From Methylobacterium oxalidis (GTDB lineage: Bacteria > Pseudomonadota > Alphaproteobacteria > Rhizobiales > Beijerinckiaceae), in NCBI RefSeq assembly GCF_007992195.1, contig NZ_BJZU01000002.1, forward strand, positions 1-64,000: DNA of 64,000 nt, written 5' to 3'. A program made the translations under genes and the position numbers. The notes beneath the pieces were generated by a model. That model was not told the origin of the DNA. It saw only the letters and a program-made list of their open reading frames with translations, and did not search any database. Shown piece by piece: positions 1 through 11,399 of this stretch (its first letter is position 1; each line of letters opens with the position of its first letter).

Positions 1-14
1 CCCCCCCCCCCCCC
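1..14. repeat. poly-C run at the left window edge
   Basis: Fourteen consecutive C residues open the window. A homopolymer this long is unusual even in GC-rich DNA, and its position exactly at the edge suggests a contig end or an unresolved assembly tract. A genuine phase-variable tract is possible but cannot be judged without the sequence to the left. Confidence 0.6.
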
Positions 15-93
15 GCTCGCACAGACGTGATATGACAAAGAGCCTAGGAATCTGTACCGAATATCGAACAAAAAGTGAACATTGGTGCCGTGC

Positions 94-1221
94 ATGCTTG
101 GAAGGTCGCCACGGGAAAGGGAACTCGGTCGCATCCGGCAACTGCTCGCCGGTCTTCTCGTCGAGACGAGGTTGATCCGCCTCTCGCGAAGCCTCGCCCA
201 CAAGTACAGCCCTGACCAGCCGCGCGCGCCTGCCGGCCAGCCCGACGGTGGACGTTGGGTCGCGGAAGGCGGCGGCGCGGGCGAGCAGACAGACATCCTT
301 GCCATCCCCGGGCCGGGGCGCTGGACCTCCCTCGCCCCGGAGGATGAGGCGACCGGCACCGGGCTCAGTCGCGAGCGCACCCTGCTCGAAGACGGATCCG
401 AGGTCCTCACCATCCGGATCCACGCCGGGCCTCGCGCGGGCGACGAGGAGCATACCGTCACAGGGCCGGATGGTGGCAGCCGCGTTTTCGAGACCTCGGG
501 CGACACGCAGACGATCCGGGACGGCATCACCGGCGAGATCCTGTCCCGCAGTATCTTCACCGCGACCGGCGCGGAGCCGGTCGCCACGGTCCAGCCGGCC
601 TTTCTGCCCGCCCTGCCGGCCGCGTTCACGACCACGGTCGAACTGGCGGGCCTTCTCTTCGCTGTCCTGTCCGCTCGAAGAGAAGGGTTTGGACCTGTGC
701 TGGGCCTGTCGGCTCAGGAATTCAGACCGGCGGTGAATGAGGGGAACGCGCCGGCTGTTTGGGTGGGATCGATAGGGATAGATGAACTCAATCGCGCTTG
801 CCCACGCGCTGAGGAGATTCAGACAGAGACAGACCGGGCCGCTCAGCGGTTGCGACGGTCGGGCTTGCGCCTGACACCGCAGGAATTCGGGAATCTTCTG
901 CATTACGATTTGGCTGATTTCTTCAACGCCAAGAAAGATCCGAATCTTCGCGCGGAGGTCTCGGGGGGCAGAGTTGGCGAAGTGACATACGGTGAGAAGG
1001 GCAGCGTCCGACTTGATCTCTACGAGCGAACAGTGCCCGGAACGACGTGTGTCTACGATTACAAGACCGGGCAGAAAGGTCTGTCGCCATCGCGAGCTCT
1101 GCTCCTCGCGACTGCGGCAAAGAGGTTGTTTCCAGATACACAGAGAGTTATCATTATTCAAGTGAGACCCAGAAAATGGCGACTGCAAAGCAGATTAGAG
1201 AAATCGTCAATCCTTTGCTGA
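94..1221 (+). CDS. modular toxin-like protein with RecB-type PD-(D/E)XK nuclease-like C-terminus
   Basis: About 375 residues. The N-terminal third carries a YSPDQPRAPAGQPDGGRW motif, a Pro/Gly-rich element I associate with phage-related and polymorphic-toxin proteins of Hyphomicrobiales. A low-complexity linker and a short hydrophobic stretch (about residues 185-197) follow. The segment DELNRACPRAEEIQ then precedes a compact C-terminal domain. That domain has the spacing of a PD-(D/E)XK nuclease: RLDLYE followed about 15 residues later by VYDYKTG, the DxK-type motif of RecB-like nucleases. The end (VIIIQVRP) is intact. The C-terminal half looks less GC-rich than the N-terminal half, as expected for an exchangeable toxin tip. 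The start is uncertain: TTG at 82, GTG at 85 and ATG at 94 are in frame and none has a clear Shine-Dalgarno. No secretion-system gene is visible nearby. Toxin function is inference. Confidence 0.6.
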   Translation: MLGRSPRERELGRIRQLLAGLLVETRLIRLSRSLAHKYSPDQPRAPAGQPDGGRWVAEGGGAGEQTDILAIPGPGRWTSLAPEDEATGTGLSRERTLLEDGSEVLTIRIHAGPRAGDEEHTVTGPDGGSRVFETSGDTQTIRDGITGEILSRSIFTATGAEPVATVQPAFLPALPAAFTTTVELAGLLFAVLSARREGFGPVLGLSAQEFRPAVNEGNAPAVWVGSIGIDELNRACPRAEEIQTETDRAAQRLRRSGLRLTPQEFGNLLHYDLADFFNAKKDPNLRAEVSGGRVGEVTYGEKGSVRLDLYERTVPGTTCVYDYKTGQKGLSPSRALLLATAAKRLFPDTQRVIIIQVRPRKWRLQSRLEKSSILC

Positions 1222-1913
1222 TGCGGCACTCCGATCTGATTTTAACCGACAGCGATCTTATCAGGATCATGCCCGTCGGTCATGTTGTTCGTCAGATCTA
1301 CATCGCAAGATCGTCTCAGAAGCGCTACTTCACTCTATCTTGGCGACTGATGGAGATGTTTGGGCCTATGAACACCGGCAGGTCTCTCGGCAATTGCTAT
1401 GACCTTCTCGGCAGGGCCGAACGCTTCAGGCCGGACGGCGGCGGAGGCGGAACTTGGGTCTGGGACGATCCGACGATGGCTGGGGACTTCGTCGAGCAGA
1501 TGGAGCAGGATGTGCTCCCCTTCCTGCGGTCCCTCGATACGACCGAGGCAGCCCTCGGTTTTATCAAGAGCCACATTCGATCCAGCGGGCATCGAGGCTG
1601 GCACTGGTGGATCATCGCGACCATCGCTCTCGGCGAACTCGACGACGCTCGCGCCATATGGCCGGAGTACGGAGGTTCGCATCCCGCGCCCGACCCTGAC
1701 GCTCCGCTGCCCTCGTGGGAGACGGAAGAGGGTCGTTGGGCACGCTACGGCGAGATCGGTCCGCCGCTCCTCGCGGACGATCGCGCCGCGCTCGCGCGGA
1801 TCCTCCATCGCTGGGAGGCCGAGAACGTGCGCGGCACGGCGATCGAGCCGTACTGGACGCCGACCCCCTTCCCGCTCGAAGAAGACGCCGAGCCCGAGCA
1901 GATCTCCGCTTGA
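1176..1913 (+). CDS. hypothetical protein, candidate immunity partner of the upstream toxin-like gene
   Basis: 245 residues, starting MATAKQIREIV. I do not recognise the family. The protein appears soluble, with no signal peptide or membrane span. It has Trp-rich patches (GTWVWDD, RGWHWW) and an acidic C-terminus. Its start lies inside the end of the preceding gene, overlapping it by 46 nt, so the two are probably translated together. Tight overlap of a nuclease-like toxin with a small soluble partner is the usual layout of toxin and immunity pairs; that role is inference from context only. A second in-frame ATG lies at 1218. Confidence 0.6.
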   Translation: MATAKQIREIVNPLLMRHSDLILTDSDLIRIMPVGHVVRQIYIARSSQKRYFTLSWRLMEMFGPMNTGRSLGNCYDLLGRAERFRPDGGGGGTWVWDDPTMAGDFVEQMEQDVLPFLRSLDTTEAALGFIKSHIRSSGHRGWHWWIIATIALGELDDARAIWPEYGGSHPAPDPDAPLPSWETEEGRWARYGEIGPPLLADDRAALARILHRWEAENVRGTAIEPYWTPTPFPLEEDAEPEQISA

Positions 1914-1980
1914 ATTGTCCGGGGTTCGGCGTATATCGGTAGCCAACAGTTCTGGTTGCAGTCGTGAGGCTGCGGTTCGG

Positions 1981-2010
1981 GAGTGGGCCCCACCGGGCCC
2001 GCTCTTTTTT
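1981..2010 (+). terminator. intrinsic terminator or attenuator upstream of rimP
   Basis: A 10-bp stem (1981-1990 with 1995-2004, one G-U pair) closes a CACC loop and is followed directly by six T. It lies 67 nt after the candidate immunity gene and 50 nt before rimP. It may simply end the upstream transcript, or act as an attenuator in the leader of the rimP-nusA operon, whose product NusA modulates termination. Confidence 0.8.
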
Positions 2011-2059
2011 ATTGCCGCAGCGCCCGACCCGGCAGCCACGTCGGAGCCCGAGAGCGCGC

Positions 2060-2824
2060 ATGGCGGAAAGCCCCGAGAAGCGTCTGGTCAGCGAGAGCGG
2101 TATCGCCGCGCGTGTCGTGCAGGTGGTCGAGGGGCCCGTGGAGGGGCTCGGGTTCCGGATCGTGCGCGTGAAGGTCTCGAGCGCCAACGGCTGTACGGTC
2201 CAGATCATGGCCGAGCGTCCGGACGGGACCATGAGCGTGGAGGATTGCGAGGCGGTGAGCCGCGCCCTGTCACCGATCCTCGATCTCGACGATCCCGTCG
2301 GGCGGCCCTATCACCTGGAGATCTCGTCGCCAGGCATCGACCGGCCGCTGGTGCGGGCCTCCGACTTCGCGCGCTGGGCCGGCTACGAGGCAAAGCTCGA
2401 GCTCGCCGTGCCGCTCGACGGGCGCAAGCGCTTCCGCGGCATCATCGGTGCCCCGAGCCCTGACGGCGCTACCGTTCCGGTCGACCTGCCCGACGTGAAG
2501 GAGGGTCTGCCGAGCCGCTACGAGATCCCGCTCCGCAACCTCGCCGAGGCACATCTGGTGCTCACCGACGAGCTGATCCGCGAATCGCTGCGGCGCGGCT
2601 CCGCCCCGCCCCAGGAGGATTCCGACGAGGATCTGGAGGATGATCAGATCGAGGCGGACGCCCCCCACGCGGTCCGGCTCGTGCCGGCTCCGCAGCGGCC
2701 GAAGCTGAAGGAGTCGCGGCCCCCGAAGGCGCCGAAGGCCCCGAAGTCGCCGGAGCAGAAACGGAAGGCCAAGGAGGCCGTCACCAAGGCGGTGCGGCTC
2801 AAGGATTCCGGCAAGCTCCACTGA
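2060..2824 (+). CDS. rimP: ribosome maturation factor RimP
   Basis: 254 residues; assists maturation of the 30S subunit in the cytoplasm. The N-terminal RimP domain shows [11 protein letters not shown] and the signature [14 protein letters not shown] around residues 85-100, followed by the SH3-like C-terminal domain. The last 50 or so residues are an acidic then Lys/Pro/Ala-rich tail, longer than in E. coli and common in alphaproteobacteria. I chose the ATG at 2060 because the conserved domain begins just after it. It heads the rimP-nusA-infB operon, 74 nt before nusA. Confidence 0.95.
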   Translation: MAESPEKRLVSESGIAARVVQVVEGPVEGLGFRIVRVKVSSANGCTVQIMAERPDGTMSVEDCEAVSRALSPILDLDDPVGRPYHLEISSPGIDRPLVRASDFARWAGYEAKLELAVPLDGRKRFRGIIGAPSPDGATVPVDLPDVKEGLPSRYEIPLRNLAEAHLVLTDELIRESLRRGSAPPQEDSDEDLEDDQIEADAPHAVRLVPAPQRPKLKESRPPKAPKAPKSPEQKRKAKEAVTKAVRLKDSGKLH

Positions 2825-2898
2825 GACGAGAGATACCAGGTCCGGCGCCGGCGGCGCGGGACCGTTCGACCAACGCTTTGAGAGAAGGAACGACACCG

Positions 2899-4518
2899 AT
2901 GGCCGTCGTCAGCGCCAACAGGCTCGAGCTTCTGCAGATCGCCGACGCGGTCGCCCGCGAGAAGGTGATCGACCGCCAGATCGTCATCGAGGCGATGGAG
3001 GAGGCGATCGCCAAGGCCGCGCGCTCCCGCTACGGCGCCGAGACCGACGTTCACGCCGAGATCGACCCGAAGACGGGCGCGCTTCGCCTCTCGCGCCACC
3101 TGCTCGTGGTCGAGCAGGTCGAGAACGACGCCCGCGAGATCACCCTGGACCAGGCCCGCCGCTACAACCCGGCTGCCCAGGTCGGCGACGTCATCTCCGA
3201 CACCCTGCCGCCCTTCGATTTCGGGCGGGTGGCCGCGCAATCGGCCAAGCAGGTCATCGTCCAGAAGGTGCGCGACGCCGAGCGCGACCGCCAGTACGAG
3301 GAGTACAAGGACCGCATCGGCGAGGTCGTGAACGGCCTCGTGAAGCGCGTCGAGTACGGCAACGTGATCGTCGATCTCGGCCGCGGCGAGGGCATCGTGC
3401 GCCGCGACGAGATGATCCCGCGCGAGACCTTCCGGCCGGGCGACCGCATCCGCTCCTACCTGTTCGACGTGCGCCGCGAGGTGCGCGGGCCGCAGATCTT
3501 CCTGTCGCGCTCGCACCCGCAGTTCATGGCCAAGCTCTTCGGCCAGGAGGTGCCGGAGATCTACGACGGCATCGTCGAGGTGAAGGCGGTCGCCCGCGAT
3601 CCGGGCTCGCGCGCCAAGATCGCGGTGATCTCGCGCGACGGCTCGATCGACCCGGTCGGCGCCTGCGTCGGCATGCGGGGCTCGCGCGTCCAGGCGGTCG
3701 TCGGCGAGCTGCAGGGCGAGAAGATCGACATCATCCCCTGGTCGGAGGATCAGGCGACCTTCATCGTCAACGCGCTCCAGCCCGCCGAGGTGGTGAAGGT
3801 GGTGCTCGACGAGGAGGCCGACCGCATCGAGGTGGTGGTGCCGGACGACCAGCTCTCGCTGGCGATCGGTCGGCGCGGCCAGAACGTGCGGCTCGCCTCG
3901 CAGCTCACCGGCTGGGACATCGACATCCTGACGGAGGCCGAGGAGTCGGAGCGCCGCCAGAAGGAGTTCGCGGAGCGGACCCAGGTCTTCATGGAGGCGC
4001 TCGACGTCGACGAGACGGTGGGCCAGCTCCTGGCGGCGGAAGGCTTCCGCAACGTCGAGGAGGTGGCCTACGTCGAGCCCCAGGAACTCGCCAACATCCA
4101 GGGCCTCGACGAGGAGACCGGCACCGAGATCCAGGCCCGCGCCCAGGACTACCTCGCCCGCGTCGAGTCCGAGTACGATGCCCGCCGCCAGGAACTCGGC
4201 GTCGCCGACGAGCTGCGCGAGATCGAGGGCATCACCACGCCGATGCTCGTCGCCCTCGGCGAGAACGACGTGAAGAATGTCGAGGATCTGGCCGGCTGCG
4301 CCACCGACGATCTCGTCGGCTACACCGAAGGTCGCGGCCAGGATGCCGTACGCCATGCGGGCTATCTCGACGGCTACGACGTCTCCCGCGCCGAGGCCGA
4401 GGCCATGATCATGGCCGCCCGCCTCAAGGCCGGCTGGATCGAGGCGCTGCCCGAGGAGCCGGTCGAGGAAGGTGAAGACGGGCAGACGGATGAGGCGCCC
4501 GCCGAGGCGGAGGCCTGA
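2899..4518 (+). CDS. nusA: transcription termination/antitermination factor NusA
   Basis: 539 residues. Binds RNA polymerase and nascent RNA to control pausing, termination and antitermination. Visible in order: N-terminal polymerase-binding domain (about 1-130), S1 domain (about 135-205), two KH domains ([14 protein letters not shown] and [15 protein letters not shown] carry the two GxxG loops), two helix-hairpin-helix-rich C-terminal repeats, and an acidic Glu/Ala tail. Start ATG 2899 is preceded by GAAGGAA. It is the second gene of the rimP-nusA-ylxR-infB operon. Confidence 0.97.
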   Translation: MAVVSANRLELLQIADAVAREKVIDRQIVIEAMEEAIAKAARSRYGAETDVHAEIDPKTGALRLSRHLLVVEQVENDAREITLDQARRYNPAAQVGDVISDTLPPFDFGRVAAQSAKQVIVQKVRDAERDRQYEEYKDRIGEVVNGLVKRVEYGNVIVDLGRGEGIVRRDEMIPRETFRPGDRIRSYLFDVRREVRGPQIFLSRSHPQFMAKLFGQEVPEIYDGIVEVKAVARDPGSRAKIAVISRDGSIDPVGACVGMRGSRVQAVVGELQGEKIDIIPWSEDQATFIVNALQPAEVVKVVLDEEADRIEVVVPDDQLSLAIGRRGQNVRLASQLTGWDIDILTEAEESERRQKEFAERTQVFMEALDVDETVGQLLAAEGFRNVEEVAYVEPQELANIQGLDEETGTEIQARAQDYLARVESEYDARRQELGVADELREIEGITTPMLVALGENDVKNVEDLAGCATDDLVGYTEGRGQDAVRHAGYLDGYDVSRAEAEAMIMAARLKAGWIEALPEEPVEEGEDGQTDEAPAEAEA

Positions 4519-4547
4519 GGCGGTCCGGAACGCGGGAGCGACCGGCG

Positions 4548-5348
4548 ATGACGCGAGCGCACGAGACGGGCGAATCCTCTGCTGCCGACCTCGACGCCGG
4601 CCCTCTCCGGGGCCGGCGCGGCTCGGAGCGGACCTGCATCGTCTCGCGCGCGGCCGGGAGCCCGGACGGGATGATCCGCTTCGTGCTCGGTCCCGACGGC
4701 GCGGTGGTGCCGGACCTCCGCGCACGCCTTCCGGGCCGCGGGGCCTGGGTGACGGCCCGGCGGGACGCGGTGTCCGAGGCCACGCGCCGCCGTCTGTTCC
4801 AGCGCGCGTTCCGCACGAAGACGGCCGAGGCGCCGGATGACCTCGCCGACCGGATCGCGGCGGCGCTCCGGGAGGATCTGCGCCAGGGTCTGGCGCTCGC
4901 CAACAAGGCGGGCAGCGTGGTGGCGGGTTTCGCCAAGGTCGAGGCCGCCATCGCCGATCGGCCGGGCGTCGCGGCGGTCATCCACGCCTCCGATGCCAGC
5001 GCGGATGGACGCCGCAAGATCGCCGCGGCATTGCACCGGCGGCATGGCGATGCCATATCGCGTGTACCGATCGTCGATGACCTGTCCGGCGATGAATTGG
5101 ACATGGCTTTGGGTCGGGATCATGTGATACACGCTGCGCTCGTCGCAGGAGTCGGTGCGTCCGGCTGCCTGGCGCGTTGGCGTCGGTACCGTTTCTTCGA
5201 GGGCGGTGCCACGACGACTGAGGAGCCCGACCCCGCCCGCGACGGCGAGATCGACTCCGATCTGCCTGACGACGATGTGACGGATCTGGCCGGCACCGGG
5301 ACGGTTGCCGGTGGACGGGACGATGGAAACCCTCAGGGTTTGGGCTGA
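4548..5348 (+). CDS. ylxR: YlxR-family RNA-binding protein fused to an L7Ae/YlxQ-like domain
   Basis: 266 residues. The N-terminal YlxR (DUF448) domain carries RTCIVSR and LPGRGAWVTARRDAV (about residues 28-80). A second domain resembling YlxQ/ribosomal protein L7Ae follows, with LALANKAGSVVAGFAKVEAAI and SDASADGRRKI (about 120-175). The C-terminus is acidic and low in complexity. In Firmicutes ylxR and ylxQ are two separate genes between nusA and infB; here they are one polypeptide in the same place, as in other alphaproteobacteria. Its stop abuts the infB start with no spacer. Exact function is unknown; RNA or RNase P binding has been proposed for the family. Confidence 0.9.
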   Translation: MTRAHETGESSAADLDAGPLRGRRGSERTCIVSRAAGSPDGMIRFVLGPDGAVVPDLRARLPGRGAWVTARRDAVSEATRRRLFQRAFRTKTAEAPDDLADRIAAALREDLRQGLALANKAGSVVAGFAKVEAAIADRPGVAAVIHASDASADGRRKIAAALHRRHGDAISRVPIVDDLSGDELDMALGRDHVIHAALVAGVGASGCLARWRRYRFFEGGATTTEEPDPARDGEIDSDLPDDDVTDLAGTGTVAGGRDDGNPQGLG

Positions 5349-8291
<2,943 letters not shown>

Positions 8292-8315
8292 GGCGACGGC
8301 TCCCGGTTCCTATCC

Positions 8316-8347
8316 AGGGCGCGGCCTTCGCGGGCCGCGCCCTTCTC
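8316..8347 (+). terminator. GC-rich hairpin after infB
   Basis: A perfect 10-bp stem (8317-8326 with 8333-8342) closes a TTCGCG loop and is followed by a poor T tract (TTCTC). It lies 25 nt after the infB stop and probably ends or attenuates the rimP-infB transcript, separating it from the following gene. Confidence 0.6.
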
Positions 8348-8514
8348 GTGTGCGGGCGAGCGTACGAGACCGGACGCGCCCTTAACGTTGATGTTCGATT
8401 CGTCGGGGCAGGATCGGGCACCGCCCTGTTCAGGTGCATCTGCACAGCTTAGCTTCGGTCTTCATTGATACAGCCAAGTCGAGGCGGCCCGTTGTGCCGC
8501 GGGGGCACGGAGCG

Positions 8515-9390
8515 ATGCTGAATTCCTACGTCATTCGCCGGGCGCTCTCGGATGGCAAGTACCGCAAGATTTTCGTGGAGCGCCTCTCCGAACCGCTGCA
8601 CCTCAACCTGATCGCCCTCGGCGTCGCCCTGTTCGGCAGCTACCGGGCGAAGGTCGCCTTCGACCTGATGGTGCGCCAGCAATACGCCTTCCCGATCCTG
8701 TTCGCCGCCGAGGAGGCGAAGAAGCGCGGACTTTCCCGCATCACGGTCCTCGAGTTCGGGGTCGCGGCCGGTGCCGGCCTCCTCAACATGTGCGACCTGG
8801 CGCGGCGCACCGAGGCGGCGACCGGCATCGCCATCGACGTGGTCGGTTTCGACACGGGTGCCGGTATGCCGCCCGCGATCGATTATCGCGACATGCCGGA
8901 GTATTTCCAGGAGGGCGATTTCCCGATGGATTTCGAGGCTCTGCGCCGGGCCCTGCCTGGCCGCTGCCGCCTCGTGATCGGCGATGCCGAGACGACGATC
9001 CCTGCGTTCCTGGCCTCCGTCACGGACGAGGCGCCGATCGGGTTCGTGTCGGTCGACGTCGACTATTACTCCTCCGCCGTGAAGGTGCTGACGGTGCTCG
9101 ACGGGCGACCCGAGCAGTACCTGCCGCTCGTGCCGGTCTATCTCGACGACGTGAGCATGGACGGTGCCAACCCTTGGAACGGCGAGCTTCTCGCCGTCTC
9201 GGAGTTCAACGCGGATCATCCCCTGCGCAAGATCGCGCCGTTCAACGTCCTGCGCTCGAAGCGGGTCTTCAAGAACGCCGGCTGGATCGACCGCATGTTC
9301 GCGGCGCATATCCACGATCACCCGGCTCGCACGCCCGCGACGGCAAAACGTGCGCAGCAGGCCTATATCCCGAACGAGTATTTGCGCTAA
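8515..9390 (+). CDS. putative class I SAM-dependent methyltransferase-like protein
   Basis: 291 residues. A Rossmann-type motif I is visible at [17 protein letters not shown] (about residues 77-93). An acidic strand end follows ([11 protein letters not shown]), and further on SVDVDYYSS. This arrangement resembles the macrocin-O-methyltransferase (TylF) and related families. No substrate can be assigned. Start ATG 8515 was chosen over an upstream in-frame ATG at 8434 because the conserved fold starts later. The gene sits alone between infB and rbfA, which are normally adjacent, and is flanked by gaps of more than 200 nt on both sides. A short GGCGCC inverted repeat follows its stop (9395-9413). 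Confidence 0.7.
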   Translation: MLNSYVIRRALSDGKYRKIFVERLSEPLHLNLIALGVALFGSYRAKVAFDLMVRQQYAFPILFAAEEAKKRGLSRITVLEFGVAAGAGLLNMCDLARRTEAATGIAIDVVGFDTGAGMPPAIDYRDMPEYFQEGDFPMDFEALRRALPGRCRLVIGDAETTIPAFLASVTDEAPIGFVSVDVDYYSSAVKVLTVLDGRPEQYLPLVPVYLDDVSMDGANPWNGELLAVSEFNADHPLRKIAPFNVLRSKRVFKNAGWIDRMFAAHIHDHPARTPATAKRAQQAYIPNEYLR

Positions 9391-9596
9391 AGGAGGCGCC
9401 TTCGCACGGCGCCCGCTGTCCGGATGGAGCCCTACGCCAGGGCTGCCGACGAGGGGCCGCTGGCGACCCATGCTCCGGCGATGTTCGGCAGGTGGAGGGA
9501 CCGGTCCCGGTCGCAGGCCCCGATGGGGTTGGCGGCGGGAGGGCGGTCCCTGCACCCGTTGCAGCCTTCGCCTCTCGAACCGCGTTGAACGACCCG

Positions 9597-10034
9597 ATGG
9601 CCCAGAAACAGCAGAGCGCCGGTCCCTCTCAGCGCCAGCAGCGCGTGGCGGAACTGGTGCGGCACGCCCTCGCCGAGGTGCTCCAGCGCGGCGACATCCA
9701 GGATCCGGTGCTCGGCACGCATGTCGTCACGGTGCCGGAGGTCCGCATGTCGCCGGACCTCAAGCTCGCCACGGCCTACGTCATGCCGCTCGGCGGCCAG
9801 GACGAGGCGCCGGTGATCGCGGCGCTGGAGCGCCACCGCAAGGTCCTCCGCCAGGAGGTCGCCCGGCGCGTGAACCTGAAATACGCGCCGGAACTCCGCT
9901 TCCGCCGCGACGAGACCTTCGACGAGGCGGCCCGGATCGATGCGCTCCTGCGCAGCGAGAAGGTGCAGCGCGACCTCGATACGAGCCCGCAACCGGGGTC
10001 CGAGGGCGAACCCGAGGCCGAGTCCGGGCATTGA
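9597..10034 (+). CDS. rbfA: 30S ribosome-binding factor RbfA
   Basis: 145 residues. Binds the 30S subunit during 16S rRNA 5'-end processing and cold adaptation. The type-II KH fold is visible: [15 protein letters not shown], then [19 protein letters not shown], then the interrupted KH core ending [18 protein letters not shown]. An acidic tail follows. ATG 9597 begins just before the conserved core. Spacing to truB is 110 nt. Confidence 0.95.
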   Translation: MAQKQQSAGPSQRQQRVAELVRHALAEVLQRGDIQDPVLGTHVVTVPEVRMSPDLKLATAYVMPLGGQDEAPVIAALERHRKVLRQEVARRVNLKYAPELRFRRDETFDEAARIDALLRSEKVQRDLDTSPQPGSEGEPEAESGH

Positions 10035-10144
10035 TCCGGACGCGCCCGGACGAACTTTCATCGATCTGAAACGCTGGACGGCGCGGCGAGGCCCGGTTCG
10101 AATCCGGGGCCGGAGCGGCCGAACCGTCATCGACCGAGGATTCC

Positions 10145-11167
10145 ATGACCGACGTTCCGCCCATCGAGCGCCAGAACCCCGCGCCCGAGACGATGCGCCC
10201 CAGCGACCGCCGCCCCGTGGACGGGCGTCGCCCGCCCCGCACCGGGCCTCGGCCGGATCGGCCGAAGAAGCGCGACGTCAGCGGCTGGGTCATCCTCGAC
10301 AAGGGTGTCGGCATGACCTCGACCCACGCGGTCGCGGTGGTCAAGCGCGCCTTCAACGCCAAGAAGGCGGGCCATGCGGGCACGCTCGACCCGCTCGCCT
10401 CCGGCATCCTGCCGATCGCGCTCGGCGAGGCGACGAAGACGGTGCCCTTCGTCATGGACGGCCGCAAGGCGTACCGCTTCACCGTGGCCTGGGGCGTCGA
10501 GACCGACACGGACGACGCGGAGGGCCGCCCCGTCGCGACGAGCGAGGCGCGCCCGAGCCGCGAGGCCGTCGAGGCCGCGCTCCCGAACTTCATCGGCGCG
10601 ATCGAGCAGGTGCCGCCGCGCTTCTCCGCCATCAAGATCGCGGGCGAGCGCGCCTACGACCTCGCCCGAGACGGCGAGGTGGTTGAGCTGACGGCGCGGC
10701 CGGTGCAGATCGATCACCTCTCGGTGGTGGAGCACGCGGAGGGGCGCACGGTGATCTCGGCCGAGTGCGGCAAGGGTACCTATGTTCGGGCGCTCGCCCG
10801 CGACCTCGGCCGCATGCTCGGCTGCTACGGGCACGTCGCCGCACTTCGGCGCACGCGGGTCGGGCCCTTCTCGGAGGCCGAGTCCTGTCAGGTCTCGGCG
10901 CTCGAAGCGGCGGGGCCGGAGGGCAACGCGGCGCATCTGCGGCCGGTTGAGACGGCCCTCGACGCGATTCCCTCGGTGACGATTTCGCGGGACATGGCGC
11001 TGCGTCTGATGCGCGGTCAGCCGGTGATCCTGCGCGGACGCGATGCGCCGACCGAGGGCAAGGTGTTCGCGACCTGCGGCGGCATCCTGGTCGCGGTCGG
11101 CGATGTCGAGCAGGGCGAGCTGGTGCCGCACCGGGTGTTCCACCTCGGCGGAACGGGCGGCCGGTAA
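10145..11167 (+). CDS. truB: tRNA pseudouridine(55) synthase TruB
   Basis: 340 residues. Makes pseudouridine 55 in the T loop of tRNAs. The catalytic motif [12 protein letters not shown] (about residues 77-88, with the nucleophile Asp) and the later motif [15 protein letters not shown] are present. A basic Pro/Arg-rich extension of about 40 residues precedes the domain. It is the last gene of this plus-strand group; in many relatives rpsO and pnp follow, but here the photosynthesis genes converge on it with an 82-nt gap. Confidence 0.97.
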   Translation: MTDVPPIERQNPAPETMRPSDRRPVDGRRPPRTGPRPDRPKKRDVSGWVILDKGVGMTSTHAVAVVKRAFNAKKAGHAGTLDPLASGILPIALGEATKTVPFVMDGRKAYRFTVAWGVETDTDDAEGRPVATSEARPSREAVEAALPNFIGAIEQVPPRFSAIKIAGERAYDLARDGEVVELTARPVQIDHLSVVEHAEGRTVISAECGKGTYVRALARDLGRMLGCYGHVAALRRTRVGPFSEAESCQVSALEAAGPEGNAAHLRPVETALDAIPSVTISRDMALRLMRGQPVILRGRDAPTEGKVFATCGGILVAVGDVEQGELVPHRVFHLGGTGGR

Positions 11168-11249
11168 CGCAGGCTCGTCGATGGCCTCATCCTCCCGGAA
11201 CGCGCTTCGAGAACCGGAGAGGTTCAGCTCCGGCATGCGTCCGTGCGCT

Positions 11250-11399
11250 TCAGCCGCTGTCCCCGGCCTGTCGCCGCGCCTCCGCCTCCCGGTCGCGCCG
11301 AATGCTGCGCCTGAGCCGCACGAGCTGCCAGAGAGCGGCGCCGAGCGCGAGTGCGAAGACGAGACCGATATCGAGCGCGGCGAAGAGCGAATCACTCAC
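11250..11399 (-). CDS. small single-span membrane protein downstream of crtB (orf49)
   Basis: 49 residues, GTG start overlapping the crtB stop in a GTGA quartet. One hydrophobic span (about residues 5-29, including IGLVFALALGAALWQLVRL) is followed by an Arg-rich tail (RLRRSIRRDREAEARR). It is the last gene of the minus-strand photosynthesis run. The positive-inside rule would place the basic tail in the cytoplasm. I cannot name the family; the size and layout resemble small complex-assembly peptides such as CcmD, but that is only a resemblance. Confidence 0.65.
   Translation of the reverse strand: MSDSLFAALDIGLVFALALGAALWQLVRLRRSIRRDREAEARRQAGDSG

Noticed and set aside
2644..4725. Long minus-strand open frame across nusA (693 codons)
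   Set aside because: Antisense shadow of nusA; composition is rich in Asp/Leu/Ala/His as expected for a mirrored frame and no domain is recognisable.
9424..9588. 54-codon frame just upstream of rbfA, ending 8 nt before its ATG
   Set aside because: No Shine-Dalgarno, Arg/Pro-rich composition typical of chance frames in GC-rich DNA, and no recognisable motif.
11214..11233. CCGGAG/CTCCGG hairpin between truB and orf49
   Set aside because: Six-bp stem with an 8-nt loop and no T tract on either strand; too weak to call a terminator.
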